64,000 nt of DNA from NCBI RefSeq assembly GCF_014529625.1, contig NZ_CP076039.1:124001-188000 (forward strand), in the 5' to 3' direction. Position 1 is the stretch's first letter, and each line of letters begins with the position of its first letter. This stretch comes from Candidatus Pelagisphaera phototrophica. GTDB taxonomy: Bacteria > Verrucomicrobiota > Verrucomicrobiia > Opitutales > Opitutaceae. Made by a program: the position numbers and the translations under genes. The notes beneath the pieces are model-generated. The model saw nothing but the letters and a program-made list of their open reading frames with translations, did no database searches and was not told the DNA's origin. This document shows positions 27,697 through 36,499 of the stretch, piece by piece.

Positions 27697-27910
27697 TATC
27701 GAACGAACTGCCGCCTCAGATCGACGACGAGGAACACGAAAGGAATTATTTCCGCATGAAAAGCCTTTTCATTGGTATTTAGAACGGTCAAAGTCAAATA
27801 GTAGAACCAGTGCTCGTACTGTGCCGCGTAGTCAGATCAGAAACCTTTGCTCTTGCACTGCTGCGTATCGTAATCGCGAGCCCTACGATCGGATGAAAGT
27901 CCATACCCTG

Positions 27911-27968
27911 TGGGAGCGGTTCCATACTGCGCTTGAGTCAGCCCAAAATCGCGGGATAAACCCGCTCC
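27911..27968. repeat. REP-like inverted repeat between dusB and the thioredoxin gene
   Basis: GGAGCGG (27913-27919) is the reverse complement of CCGCTCC (27962-27968), and a tight inner hairpin GCGGG-ATAAA-CCCGC lies at 27951-27965. The pattern is typical of bacterial interspersed palindromic repeats, which occupy such gaps. Only one copy is in this window, so its repeat nature is not proven. The rest of 27697-28038 has no gene. Confidence 0.4.
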
Positions 27969-28038
27969 TGTGAGCTGCTAACGTTTTTGGATAACGGATG
28001 AGGCAAACCGAAAGCTACTTGGGCAAGATATACCCGAA

Positions 28039-28974
28039 CTAGATTTTAACGTCCAACTTGGCCAGAGCCGTCTTGAGGCTCGGGTCCATTGGATGGCCAT
28101 TGTAAAGAACCGTACCGTCAGGAGCGACTAGGATCATGCGAGGGATTGAGTTGATCATGAGCAACTGGCTCAGTGGTCGGTCCTCCGGTTCCAAAAGCCA
28201 TGGCATCAGTTCCATCTTGTGCTCCGCCCGTGTCTTCTTCGCTTTGCCTACGGGATCGTCCGCATCGGTGTTCATTCCCGCTACCACGATTCCCTGACTC
28301 GGTAGCGATTCGCCTTTCGTGCGAAGCTCCGGCATCAGTTGTATGCAGGGCCCGCACCAGCTTGCCCAAAAGTCAATGAGCATGGCCTTGTTTCCCGAGA
28401 GCCACTGCGACAAAGGCTTTTCCTCGCCATCTGCGCTCGCGATGACTAAATCCATGGGGATTCGCAGATTTGCCATGGCGGCTTCTTGAACTTCTTTTTG
28501 CCGCACTTCCGTCATCAACTGGATCAGACCGAAAGCCTGTGTGTACTCCGGCGCATTAATAAATGACTTGGCTGCCTGCTTTTCAAATTCGGGCATGTCC
28601 GTGGCTTCATAGGCCTGAATGGCACGGATCGAAGCTACCAACCCTATCAGCTGACGCTCGGAGTGGAACGAATTGGCCATCCCATACTCCAGTTCTCCGG
28701 AAACCGCCTCCAACTCGTCCAAATGCTTGTATAATTCAGGCATATTGCCCGTGGAAAGGTAATGAATGGTCTGGGCCTCGACGAGAAACGCCTTCTCGAC
28801 TTCTTCCTCTACGGCCCGTGCGTACGCCTCTTCCCACGATACCGCAGGATCGCGTGCTGCTTCGTACAAATGGTCCTCAGTAGAGTGCGAGTGATCTCCA
28901 TGGTCCTGTGCCCAGAGAGGGGCCAACAAACTTAAAGCCCCCGCAACAAGGCAACTAGGTAGATTGAACGTCAT
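28039..28974 (-). CDS. secreted TlpA-like thioredoxin-fold protein
   Basis: 311 residues from the ATG at 28974 (MTFNLPSCLVAGALSLLAPLWAQ), which gives a good signal peptide; the longer frame to 29010 adds an unlikely basic leader. After a His-rich linker (HGDHSHSTEDH) there is a helical domain up to about residue 165. Residues about 175-311 are a thioredoxin fold of the TlpA/ResA type: LIDFWASWCGPCIQLMPELR with the WCGPC redox pair, VVAGMNTD, and the cis-Pro loop NSIPRMILVAPDG. Such proteins act in the periplasm in thiol reduction, for example in cytochrome c maturation. The target is unknown. No cytochrome genes are nearby. Confidence 0.88.
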   Translation of the reverse strand: MTFNLPSCLVAGALSLLAPLWAQDHGDHSHSTEDHLYEAARDPAVSWEEAYARAVEEEVEKAFLVEAQTIHYLSTGNMPELYKHLDELEAVSGELEYGMANSFHSERQLIGLVASIRAIQAYEATDMPEFEKQAAKSFINAPEYTQAFGLIQLMTEVRQKEVQEAAMANLRIPMDLVIASADGEEKPLSQWLSGNKAMLIDFWASWCGPCIQLMPELRTKGESLPSQGIVVAGMNTDADDPVGKAKKTRAEHKMELMPWLLEPEDRPLSQLLMINSIPRMILVAPDGTVLYNGHPMDPSLKTALAKLDVKI

Positions 28975-29083
28975 ACTCCAAATACGACCCGCACGGCCCC
29001 TTGCATGCAAGCCGATTCGCCAAGAGGTTCCTAGCCGACTATCGAGGACGCAAACGGAACCTCAGTAAATTCCTGCATCCTAA

Positions 29084-29185
29084 GGTAGGGCTGACTGTCC
29101 CTCGCCAGCCAAGTTTTACCATAGCTAATTGCGGCTGCTTTATGCTTCGGCCGTGCGCTCAGTCGAACGGATAAGCAGCCCTACC
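29084..29185. repeat. TAGGGC-ended inverted repeat upstream of recQ
   Basis: GGTAGGGCTG (29084-29093) and CAGCCCTACC (29176-29185) are perfect 10-base inverted copies enclosing 82 bases that contain smaller palindromes. The ends share the TAGGGC/GCCCTA core with the element at 31334-31404 on the other side of recQ. The rest of the gap 28975-29419 has no gene; an open frame that runs into recQ from 29129 is not similar to RecQ. Confidence 0.5.
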
Positions 29186-29419
29186 TCTAAGATCCAGCTG
29201 TGCCAAAAAATAAGCCAAATTTACAGTAGTCCCTCTAAGACCGGCAACTTGAGGTCAACGACCAGCGGTCGCCCGCTTGTTTTCCCCCTCCATCAAAATC
29301 CAGTTTATCACGCCGTAGCCTTACGTTTAAGCGGATCCGTGGCCAAAAAATCTCAACCAAATCCTGTTCGCAATCAATTCAGCCTTCCTTATCAAGATTC
29401 GATTCGACACATTCAGACA

Positions 29420-31291
29420 ATGCCGGCTTCGCTACAAATCGATCGTGCTCGTGAGATCCTGAAACGTTATTTCGGGCATGACACGTTTCGCCCGTTGCAA
29501 GAAGAGATCATATCGGAATCCCTCGAAGGAAGAGATGTTTTCGCCCTCCTTCCTACCGGCGGCGGAAAGTCGCTCTGCTACCAGCTCCCCGCCATTCTCG
29601 AGGAAGGTCTCACGGTAGTCATTTCTCCCCTGATCGCCTTGATGAAAGATCAGGTCGATGGGCTCAACGCGAACGGTATCCCTGCCACGTTCTTGAATTC
29701 TTCTTTGAATAAAACGGAGGCGCGAAAACGCTATGCGAAGCTGTTTGCCGGTGAATACACCATTTTGTACGTCGCCCCGGAGAGGCTTATGCTTTCCGGT
29801 TTTCTCGACGACCTTAAGCAATGGAAGGTTTCCCGCTTTGCCGTGGATGAGGCACATTGCATCAGCGAGTGGGGACACGACTTCCGCCCGGAGTATCGAC
29901 AGCTGTCGAACTTAAGACGCCTTTTCCCCGATCTCCCTTTCATGGCGTTAACGGCTACCGCCACCGACCGGGTACGAACGGACATTCTGACCCAGCTTCG
30001 GCTCAAAGAGCCCCGCACCTTTGTAGCCAGCTTCAATCGCCCCAACCTCAATTATCAGATCGAGACCAAACAGGCGGTATTCCAGCAGATTCTGAAGTTC
30101 GTGAGCAGCAAGCCCTACGAAAGTGGCATCATCTACTGCTATTCACGCAAGGCGACTGAAAGCCTTGCCGACCGGCTCCGCCAGAACGGCATCGAAGCCC
30201 TGCCCTATCACGCAGGCATGACGCCCCTTAAACGCGCTGAAAACCAGGAGGCCTTCATACGAGACGAGATAAAGGTCATTTGCGCGACCATCGCGTTCGG
30301 TATGGGCATCGATAAGCCGAACGCGCGCTACGTTATCCATCAGGACCTTCCAAAGAATATTGAAGGCTACTATCAAGAAACTGGACGGGCAGGGCGCGAC
30401 GGTCTGCCTTCGGACTGCATTCTATACTTTAGTCCGGGAGATGTAGCCAAGCAGCTCCAGTTCATCGCCGACAAGAACAACCACAAAGAACGAGATGTCG
30501 CCACGCAGCAACTACGTCAGATGGTTCACTACTCGGAGTCCTCGGAATGCCGCCGTAAGGTGTTGCTGGGCTATTTTTCGGAGGAGTGGACAGAAGGGAA
30601 TTGTGGTAACTGCGACAACTGCCGCAACCCAAAGCAAACGTTTGACGGCACCCTTCCCGCTCAGAAATTCATGTCCTGCATTTTTCGCGTCAATCAGGCC
30701 AGCGGCTTTAGCGTCGGCATCAACCACATCGTTGATGTTCTCCTTGGCAGCAAGAACGAAAAAGTTCTCAAGTGGAGACACGACCGCCTTTCAACCTACG
30801 ATATCGGACAGGATTACAGACGCATGGAATGGCAGGCGTTTGGTCGTGAGCTCATCCGCAACGGATACATCGAGCAGAACGCTGAAAACCATAGTGTACT
30901 TGAATTGACGAGAAAAGGGAAAGCAGCTCTGCGGGACCGGACTCCAATCCAGCTCACCCAGCCCAGTGTTGCGAAGGCGGCTTCCCAACGGCACCAGCCC
31001 TCATCAACGGGAGGCATCGAATGCAACGAGGAACTATTCGCCATCCTTCGCACCCTCCGCAAAGAGCTCGCCGCAGAGCAGGGGGTCCCTCCCTATATCG
31101 TTTTTTCCGATGTCACTCTCCGCGAAATGGCCCGCGACTTCCCGATCGACGAAGGCCAGCTTTCCGACATCAGCGGCGTCGGGATAGCCAAGCTAGAAAA
31201 ATACGGAGATACTTTCATCGAAGCCATAAAGGAATATTTGGATACTCATCCCGAAGCGGGTATCGATGAACTCGAACCCTCGTTCCGCTAA
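29420..31291 (+). CDS. recQ: ATP-dependent DNA helicase RecQ
   Basis: 623 residues from the ATG at 29420 (MPASLQIDRAREILKRYFGHDTFRPLQ), the usual RecQ start; the open frame continues 97 codons upstream without similarity. Motifs: PTGGGKSLCYQLPA (Walker A), SPLIALMKDQV, VDEAHCISEWGHDFRPEY (DEVH-type box II), ALTATAT, IIYCYSRKATE, ATIAFGMGIDKPN, QETGRAGRDGLPS. The zinc-binding module has all four Cys (SECRRK and NCGNCDNC). A winged-helix domain follows (about 410-510), then an HRDC domain at about 535-610. It unwinds DNA in recombination and repair. The photolyase gene downstream is also a repair gene. Confidence 0.97.
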   Translation: MPASLQIDRAREILKRYFGHDTFRPLQEEIISESLEGRDVFALLPTGGGKSLCYQLPAILEEGLTVVISPLIALMKDQVDGLNANGIPATFLNSSLNKTEARKRYAKLFAGEYTILYVAPERLMLSGFLDDLKQWKVSRFAVDEAHCISEWGHDFRPEYRQLSNLRRLFPDLPFMALTATATDRVRTDILTQLRLKEPRTFVASFNRPNLNYQIETKQAVFQQILKFVSSKPYESGIIYCYSRKATESLADRLRQNGIEALPYHAGMTPLKRAENQEAFIRDEIKVICATIAFGMGIDKPNARYVIHQDLPKNIEGYYQETGRAGRDGLPSDCILYFSPGDVAKQLQFIADKNNHKERDVATQQLRQMVHYSESSECRRKVLLGYFSEEWTEGNCGNCDNCRNPKQTFDGTLPAQKFMSCIFRVNQASGFSVGINHIVDVLLGSKNEKVLKWRHDRLSTYDIGQDYRRMEWQAFGRELIRNGYIEQNAENHSVLELTRKGKAALRDRTPIQLTQPSVAKAASQRHQPSSTGGIECNEELFAILRTLRKELAAEQGVPPYIVFSDVTLREMARDFPIDEGQLSDISGVGIAKLEKYGDTFIEAIKEYLDTHPEAGIDELEPSFR

Positions 31292-31333
31292 TGCGCCACT
31301 TAATCAAATCGCTTTCCCAATCCGTCTGCCAGA

Positions 31334-31404
31334 TAGGGCGTGACGGCCCGGCACGCCACCCTAGATTGAACCTCTTAACCGGCTCGCTGAGCCGGCGTGC
31401 CCTA
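31334..31404. repeat. TAGGGC-ended palindromic element between recQ and the photolyase gene
   Basis: The ends TAGGGC (31334-31339) and GCCCTA (31399-31404) are inverted copies. Inside, GGCACGCC (31350-31357) pairs with GGCGTGCC (31394-31401), and a perfect hairpin CCGGCTC-GCT-GAGCCGG spans 31379-31395. It lies 43 bases after the recQ stop and could end that transcript or be a REP-like mobile repeat. A related end sequence flanks recQ upstream. Confidence 0.6.
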
Positions 31405-31443
31405 CCCATTGTCCACCACATAAACCTACGATGAGGGTGCCAA

Positions 31444-32865
31444 ATGACACTAAACCGCATTTGTAGATCCAACCCACTCCCGAACCCAACGAACATCAAA
31501 ACTTACCAAAAAAGCCTTTTCCTGTTTCGACGCGACCTGCGGGTCGATGACAATACGGGACTCAACCGAGCCCTTATTCAATCCGAAGAGGTCGTACCCG
31601 CCTTTGTCCTTGATCCCCGACAAACCGAGCCGCACGACTACCGTAGCGAACCGGGACTCTGGTTTCTACATGACTCTCTAGAGGAGCTCGATCAGGACCT
31701 GAGAGATCAGAACTCAGCCCTCTTTCTCTTCCCAGGCAAGCCACACGAACTCGTCGAAAAATGGGTCCGGAAACTCGGAATCGAAGCCATCTGGGTCAAT
31801 CGCGACTACACCCCTTTTAGCATTCAGCGGGACCGCGCTCTCCTGTCGGCCTGCAAAAAGCAGGGCATCGCGTTTCCCACCTGCAGCGACTTGCTTCTCA
31901 ACGAACCCGAGGAGTCCCTCAAGGCGGACGGGACGCCCTATACCGTTTTTACTCCCTACTTCAATCGAGCCCGCACGATCAAAGTGGATTCCGTCAGCAA
32001 GTTGACCGCCGGAAAAGGCAGGCTCGCCTCTCCCGCAAAGTCCCTTAAAGTTGGGAAACTCCTTGAAGGACTAATCCGCGATATCCCAGAATACCCTTCC
32101 GTAAAAGGGGGTCGCAAAGAGGCCAGAAACACGCTCCATCGACTGTCTAGGCTTTCTGACTACGCGAATGATCGCGACATTCCCTCCCTTGAATCGACCA
32201 GTCACTTGTCCGCCCACCTAAAATTTGGAACCTGCTCCGTCCGCGAGGCATACTGGACGATTCGACGCAAACTGGATCCGGAAAATCCTCTGATTCGCCA
32301 ACTTTATTGGAGAGATTTCCTCACTCAAATCGCCTTTCACTTTCCACATGTGTTCGGAAATTCCTTCAAGGAAAAGTACAATAAGGTCCCCTGGAAGCAG
32401 GATACCCAGGCATTCGAACTTTGGAGAGAAGGCAGAACCGGCTTTCCCATCGTCGACGCCGGGATGCGCCAGCTCAACCAAACGGGATTTATGCACAACC
32501 GCGTGCGCATGGTCGTGGCGTCCTTTCTCACCAAGGACGTTCACATCGATTGGAGATGGGGCGAACGCCACTTCGCCCAACGCTTGGTCGACTATGACCC
32601 CTGCGTCAACAACGGTAACTGGCAATGGGCGGCGTCAACCGGCTGTGATGCCCAGCCTTATTTCCGCATATTCAATCCTTGGCGACAACAAGAACGATTC
32701 GATCCAGATTGCGAATATATCAAAAAGTGGATTCCCGAACTAAGTTCGCTATCACCCCGCCAAATCCATCGCTGGGAAGGTGAGCTCGGAGTCGACTACC
32801 CGGCCCCAATCCTGAACCACAAAAGAGCCGCCCTAAAAGCCAAGATGCTTTTCGATAGATTATAG
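31444..32865 (+). CDS. phr: deoxyribodipyrimidine photolyase, class I
   Basis: 473 residues. The N-terminal photolyase domain begins SLFLFRRDLRVDDNTGL at about residue 24, after an unusual leader; a start nearer that motif is possible but no ATG is present. The FAD domain shows RQLYWRDFLTQIAFHFP, GRTGFPIVDAGMRQLNQTGFMHNRVRM, HIDWRWGERHFAQRLVDYDPCVNNGNWQW and FRIFNPWRQQERFDPDCEYI. These are typical of CPD photolyases that repair UV pyrimidine dimers using light. The tryptophans of the electron chain appear conserved (WRWG, NNGNWQW). It is downstream of recQ and probably has its own promoter. Confidence 0.95.
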   Translation: MTLNRICRSNPLPNPTNIKTYQKSLFLFRRDLRVDDNTGLNRALIQSEEVVPAFVLDPRQTEPHDYRSEPGLWFLHDSLEELDQDLRDQNSALFLFPGKPHELVEKWVRKLGIEAIWVNRDYTPFSIQRDRALLSACKKQGIAFPTCSDLLLNEPEESLKADGTPYTVFTPYFNRARTIKVDSVSKLTAGKGRLASPAKSLKVGKLLEGLIRDIPEYPSVKGGRKEARNTLHRLSRLSDYANDRDIPSLESTSHLSAHLKFGTCSVREAYWTIRRKLDPENPLIRQLYWRDFLTQIAFHFPHVFGNSFKEKYNKVPWKQDTQAFELWREGRTGFPIVDAGMRQLNQTGFMHNRVRMVVASFLTKDVHIDWRWGERHFAQRLVDYDPCVNNGNWQWAASTGCDAQPYFRIFNPWRQQERFDPDCEYIKKWIPELSSLSPRQIHRWEGELGVDYPAPILNHKRAALKAKMLFDRL

Positions 32866-32976
32866 CCCTAGTCGCGGCCCGTCCCCGAGCTGCCTAGATC
32901 AATCCGAAACCCTGATGCGGCGACTCCTAAATCGACCGCTGCCAAAATCACACAAAAAGACACCAAGCCTTTCCCA

Positions 32977-34455
32977 ATGAAACTATTCGTATTCTTAACC
33001 CTATTACTATCTCTGCCAACACTCGGTCTGTTCGCCCGACCTAATATCGTTTTCCTCTTTGCGGACGATCAACGCCCTGACACGATCGGAGCCCACGGCA
33101 ACGAACACATACAAACGCCTCATTTGGATCGACTCGCTGCCAATGGGCTTAGTTTCACCCGAAACTATTGTGCCGGCAGCTATAGTGGCGCAGTCTGCGT
33201 CGCCAGTCGCAGCATGCTTATGACCGGACGCCACTGGCACCGGATCAAAGACACCCGGAATTGGGAAGGTCTAACCACCTTCCCGGAACACCTCGCCCAG
33301 GCTGGCTATACCACCCACGCAGTCGGCAAATGGCACAACGGCCAAACTACCCTCGCCCGATCCTTTCAAACCGGAGCCAATCTCTTTATGGGCGGTATGT
33401 CCGACCATACGAAAGTCCCGCTGCAAAATCTCAATCGGGATGGAACGCTAACCGAGAAAAAAGTCGGCACTCGCTTCTCCAGTACTCATTTCGCTGACGC
33501 CGCCATCGACTTCATCCAAGAGCAGGATTCCGACGCACCTTACCTGCTCTACGTTGCCTTCACCGCCCCACACGATCCCCGTAATCCACCGCCATCCTAT
33601 CGGCAGCTTTACTATGAGAACCGACCTCCTCTTCCAGAGAACTTCCTACCCGACCATCCGTTCGACAATGGCCATCTTAATGGGAAAAAACGGGACGAAA
33701 GCCTCGCTGCCCACCCGCGTACCAAGTCGGTCGTCAGCGATCAGCTCTGCGAATATTACGGGCTCATCACTCACCTCGATACCCAAGTCGGTCGCATCCT
33801 TGACGCCGTCGAGAACTCTCCCGCTGGAGAAAACACAATCGTCATCTACACCGCCGACCACGGCCTCAGCGTAGGCTCCCATGGATTGCTCGGAAAGCAA
33901 AACGTCTATGAGCACAGCATGGGGGCTCCCCTCATCCTATCCGGTCCAGGAATCCCCCAAAACCAGTCGACCGACGCCATGACCTACATTCTCGACCTCA
34001 ATCGGACTATCTTCGAGCTATGCGGCGTGCCCACACCCAAGGGAATCGACGGCGCCGATCTGACTCCCTTGTTCAAAAACCCGGCGGCTTCCGTGCGGGA
34101 GTCCCTATTTCTTCCATTCCAAGACATCATGCGTGCCGTTCGAAACGAGCGATACAAGCTGCATATATATCCAAAAATTAATCACACACTGCTCTTCGAC
34201 CTCCACACGGATCCGGGCGAAATAAACAATCTTGCCGAAGACCCCGCCTATTCCAATCAACGTGCGGAACTGTTCGCCCTCATGAAGAGCTGGCAATCAC
34301 GTGTAGGAGACCCATCGCCACTCCAAGTTGACAACCCCGCCCCCAAGGAAGTCGACTTCAGTAAAATCGAGCGATCACTCGATGTCTGGCAACCAAACTG
34401 GATACGGGAAAAGTACTTCGACGACCGGTCCCGTGCCGACCATGGCTCGAAATAG
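32977..34455 (+). CDS. secreted type I sulfatase
   Basis: 492 residues with a signal peptide (KLFVFLTLLLSLPTLGLFA). Metal-binding start: RPNIVFLFADDQRPD. The active-site motif is GAVCVASRSMLMTGR, a C-x-A-x-R variant of the usual C-x-P-x-R; the Cys is the one converted to formylglycine by a maturase. Downstream are VGKWHNG with the active-site Lys/His, FTAPHDPRNPP, VIYTADHGLSVGSHG with the second metal Asp-His pair, and GKQNVYEHSMGAPLI. It should be an active, periplasmic or exported enzyme that removes sulfate esters from sugars, fitting a marine polysaccharide diet. The exact sugar cannot be inferred. It is close to sugar-acid genes. Confidence 0.93.
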   Translation: MKLFVFLTLLLSLPTLGLFARPNIVFLFADDQRPDTIGAHGNEHIQTPHLDRLAANGLSFTRNYCAGSYSGAVCVASRSMLMTGRHWHRIKDTRNWEGLTTFPEHLAQAGYTTHAVGKWHNGQTTLARSFQTGANLFMGGMSDHTKVPLQNLNRDGTLTEKKVGTRFSSTHFADAAIDFIQEQDSDAPYLLYVAFTAPHDPRNPPPSYRQLYYENRPPLPENFLPDHPFDNGHLNGKKRDESLAAHPRTKSVVSDQLCEYYGLITHLDTQVGRILDAVENSPAGENTIVIYTADHGLSVGSHGLLGKQNVYEHSMGAPLILSGPGIPQNQSTDAMTYILDLNRTIFELCGVPTPKGIDGADLTPLFKNPAASVRESLFLPFQDIMRAVRNERYKLHIYPKINHTLLFDLHTDPGEINNLAEDPAYSNQRAELFALMKSWQSRVGDPSPLQVDNPAPKEVDFSKIERSLDVWQPNWIREKYFDDRSRADHGSK

Positions 34456-34543
34456 ACACACTCCCTCAATACCACGCTAGGCTCGTCCGTGTAGTGCCGC
34501 GTCGTTTGATCAAGCTGTCTCAACCCTACGCTATCCCCATGGC

Positions 34544-34880
34544 TCACCTGTAGGCATCCACTAGATCCTCAATCGGGACCTCCTGAGTATCACGTATACG
34601 CACACAGCCTTTGCCGCAATTGAACTTCGGATTGTTCGCGACAACCTGAGCAATAACCGCTTCCGAGCAAAAGTAGATGCATTGCGATGCTTTTGATTGC
34701 CCAGACAGGCCCAGTGATTCCCTCGCTCGAAAGTTGGCGTTTTGTAACGCATGGTCCGTTGCGCACAAGGGACCGCTCGCTCAAGTCGCTCTTTTAAGCC
34801 AACCAGTCCGTCTCTTCCAATTAGTGGCAGCGAATCGAAATATCCTTGGGGCCTCGTCCTCACATCAGGAACTCTATGCC
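34544..34880 (-). pseudogene. DUF1801 (YdhG-like) protein, frameshifted
   Basis: On the minus strand FDSLPLIGRDGLVGLKERLE, then MRYKTPTFERGNHW (usual 'i.y.mptf...g.wva') and GNQK match the first part of DUF1801 proteins. At about 34691 the frame changes and the similarity continues with CIYFCSEAVIAQVV, then NPKFNCGKGCVRIRD and PIEDLVDAYR, the typical 'GKGc.rf....e.i....l..li' end. One base change in length explains it. No good start codon is seen. The family is small and of unclear function. Confidence 0.55.
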
Positions 34881-34996
34881 GGACCTTACCACGATCAAGC
34901 CCGTCCCACGACAGAACGAAATGGAACGATCTCAGCTTGATGGCGTCCAATAAAACTCGCTCTAACGAGCAGTATCTCTAGCTTGAGAACAATTAT

Positions 34997-35887
34997 ATGC
35001 AACGATTTCATCGATTCCGCTTCTTCTTCTTACTACTAGCGATTCCTCTCGCAGTCGTTTCCTTCGGGCAGGAAGCCGCAGAGAGCGATACCGGAGAAAC
35101 CCCAAGCTCCGAATCGATGGCGGCCTACCTTCTCAAGGATTTGAACGGGCGAGAGCAGAGTGCCTATAAGCGCTACGAGAAAGCGTTGGTCACCGAGGAC
35201 GTGCATTCGATCGAAACGGAACTTCAGTCGATCGTCGACGGATACGAAGCCCTAATCAGCGCTGCCCCCAACTATGTAGCGGCCTTTATCTCCTACGGGA
35301 TGATGCTACATCGAATCGGTGAACGCATCCCCAGCAACGCTATGCTTATTCGGGCTGACCAGATTGACCCGTATCACGCGATCGTTAAAAACCAGTTGGG
35401 GAACTACCAGGCGGAAGAGGGCAATTACCCGGAGGCAATGGGGTTTTACCAAATGGCCATCGACCTTCGCCCCGACGAGCCTCTCTACCACTACCAGTTG
35501 GGAAACCTCCTCTTTAGCTACAAGAATTTCTTTATCGATGATAAGCTCTTCCTTCCAGAGGGGATCGACCTGGAAATTCAGAATCGATTTCGGAAAGCAG
35601 CCATGCTCGCGCCCGCCCATCTACCCTACCGTCTCCGCTACGCCCAAAGTTTTTTCGATATCGCGAGGCCCAATTGGGAAGCCGCTCTCGAGGAGTGGCA
35701 GCAGCTTGTCAATTTTGTGGAGTCACCCGAGGAAAAGCAGATGATGCAACTCTACATGGCTAAGACCCGGTTTGAAATGGGACACCACACCGCGGCCCAA
35801 AAAATCATCAAAGGAATCGACGAGCCCTCGCTCGAGCACTCCAAGGATATTCTTCTCAAACAGATCAACGCCAAACATCCCAGGTAA
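34997..35887 (+). CDS. secreted TPR protein
   Basis: 296 residues. Signal peptide FRFFFLLLAIPLAVVSFGQ. A helical region rich in Glu and Ser follows, then TPR repeats from about residue 90: AFISYGMMLHRIGERIPSNAML, VKNQLGNYQAEEGNYPEAMGFYQMAIDLRP, YHYQLGNLLFSYKNFFID and a last set near residues 215-285 (YRLRYAQSFFDIA, LYMAKTRFEMGHHTAAQKII). Probably a periplasmic protein that holds partners. It stands alone between a sulfatase plus DUF1801 remnant and an amidohydrolase remnant, so its context says little about its function. Confidence 0.82.
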   Translation: MQRFHRFRFFFLLLAIPLAVVSFGQEAAESDTGETPSSESMAAYLLKDLNGREQSAYKRYEKALVTEDVHSIETELQSIVDGYEALISAAPNYVAAFISYGMMLHRIGERIPSNAMLIRADQIDPYHAIVKNQLGNYQAEEGNYPEAMGFYQMAIDLRPDEPLYHYQLGNLLFSYKNFFIDDKLFLPEGIDLEIQNRFRKAAMLAPAHLPYRLRYAQSFFDIARPNWEAALEEWQQLVNFVESPEEKQMMQLYMAKTRFEMGHHTAAQKIIKGIDEPSLEHSKDILLKQINAKHPR

Positions 35888-36064
35888 GCCTATCCCTATA
35901 TGAGCAGACGAAGACGGCTCACCAAAATTCAACTACGGGCCGCGTATCCTTAGTGCAGAACCTGTCTCGCTGATGGAATAGTCTTTTTCAAACGCTACTA
36001 AGATTGCCCCGGAAATTGATCCAGGTGACCACTGCTCTTTGTCTAGCGGCAATATATAGTTGCT

Positions 36065-36451
36065 TCAGGCCAACAGGGTCGCCGCGGGGCCACGAGGGAG
36101 CCAGCGGTAGGCAGTGTGGGAATTTCGCCAAAAATACTTCTCGGCGACATCACGGCTCTTAGAAGCAAAATATTCAGACACCACTCCGTTCACGTTTGCA
36201 TAGGGAGCGATAAGATCACTTACCGGCCAATTGCTTCCAAAAACCAGCCGATCCGGACCAAACTAGTCAAGTAAGACGTCGAGACCTGGACGATAGAAGT
36301 CTGGATCCGTTACGACCTCTCCCTCTCTCTGCCGGACTACCTCTGACACTTTCACATAGACATTTCTGCTAGGGGTTGCCATCCTGACGAAGGGCGACAA
36401 GAAAAATGAAGAGCACGTGTCTGTAATCTCAGAGGTCGAAGCCTTAAACAT
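36065..36451 (-). pseudogene. COG3618-type amidohydrolase (sugar lactonase), truncated with an in-frame stop
   Basis: The minus strand reads NVYVKVSEVV, then PGLDVLLD, a TAG stop at about 36260-36262, and straight on in the same frame FGPDRLVFGSNWPVSD, YFASKSRDVAEKYFWRNSHTAYRWLP, ending at TGA 36065. The FGxDRLxFGSDWPV and 'N..r.Y' motifs are the C-terminus of the TIM-barrel amidohydrolases that include L-fucono-lactonase and PDC lactonase; here the metal-binding Asp is Asn (SNW instead of SDW). The N-terminal two thirds are missing. It is divergent from the dehydratase at 36500, whose substrates are the acids such lactonases produce. Confidence 0.7.
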
Positions 36452-36499
36452 CCTTAATTCCGAAGTTGCGTTATCGGCAAAATAAAATCGGATAGCAGA

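Noticed and set aside
27566-27973. 135-residue plus-strand frame over the dusB start
   Set aside because: It is mostly antisense to dusB and has no protein-like motifs.
29129-29419. N-terminal extension of RecQ
   Set aside because: The 97 extra codons are unlike RecQ proteins, and an inverted repeat overlaps them. The ATG at 29420 fits the family start.
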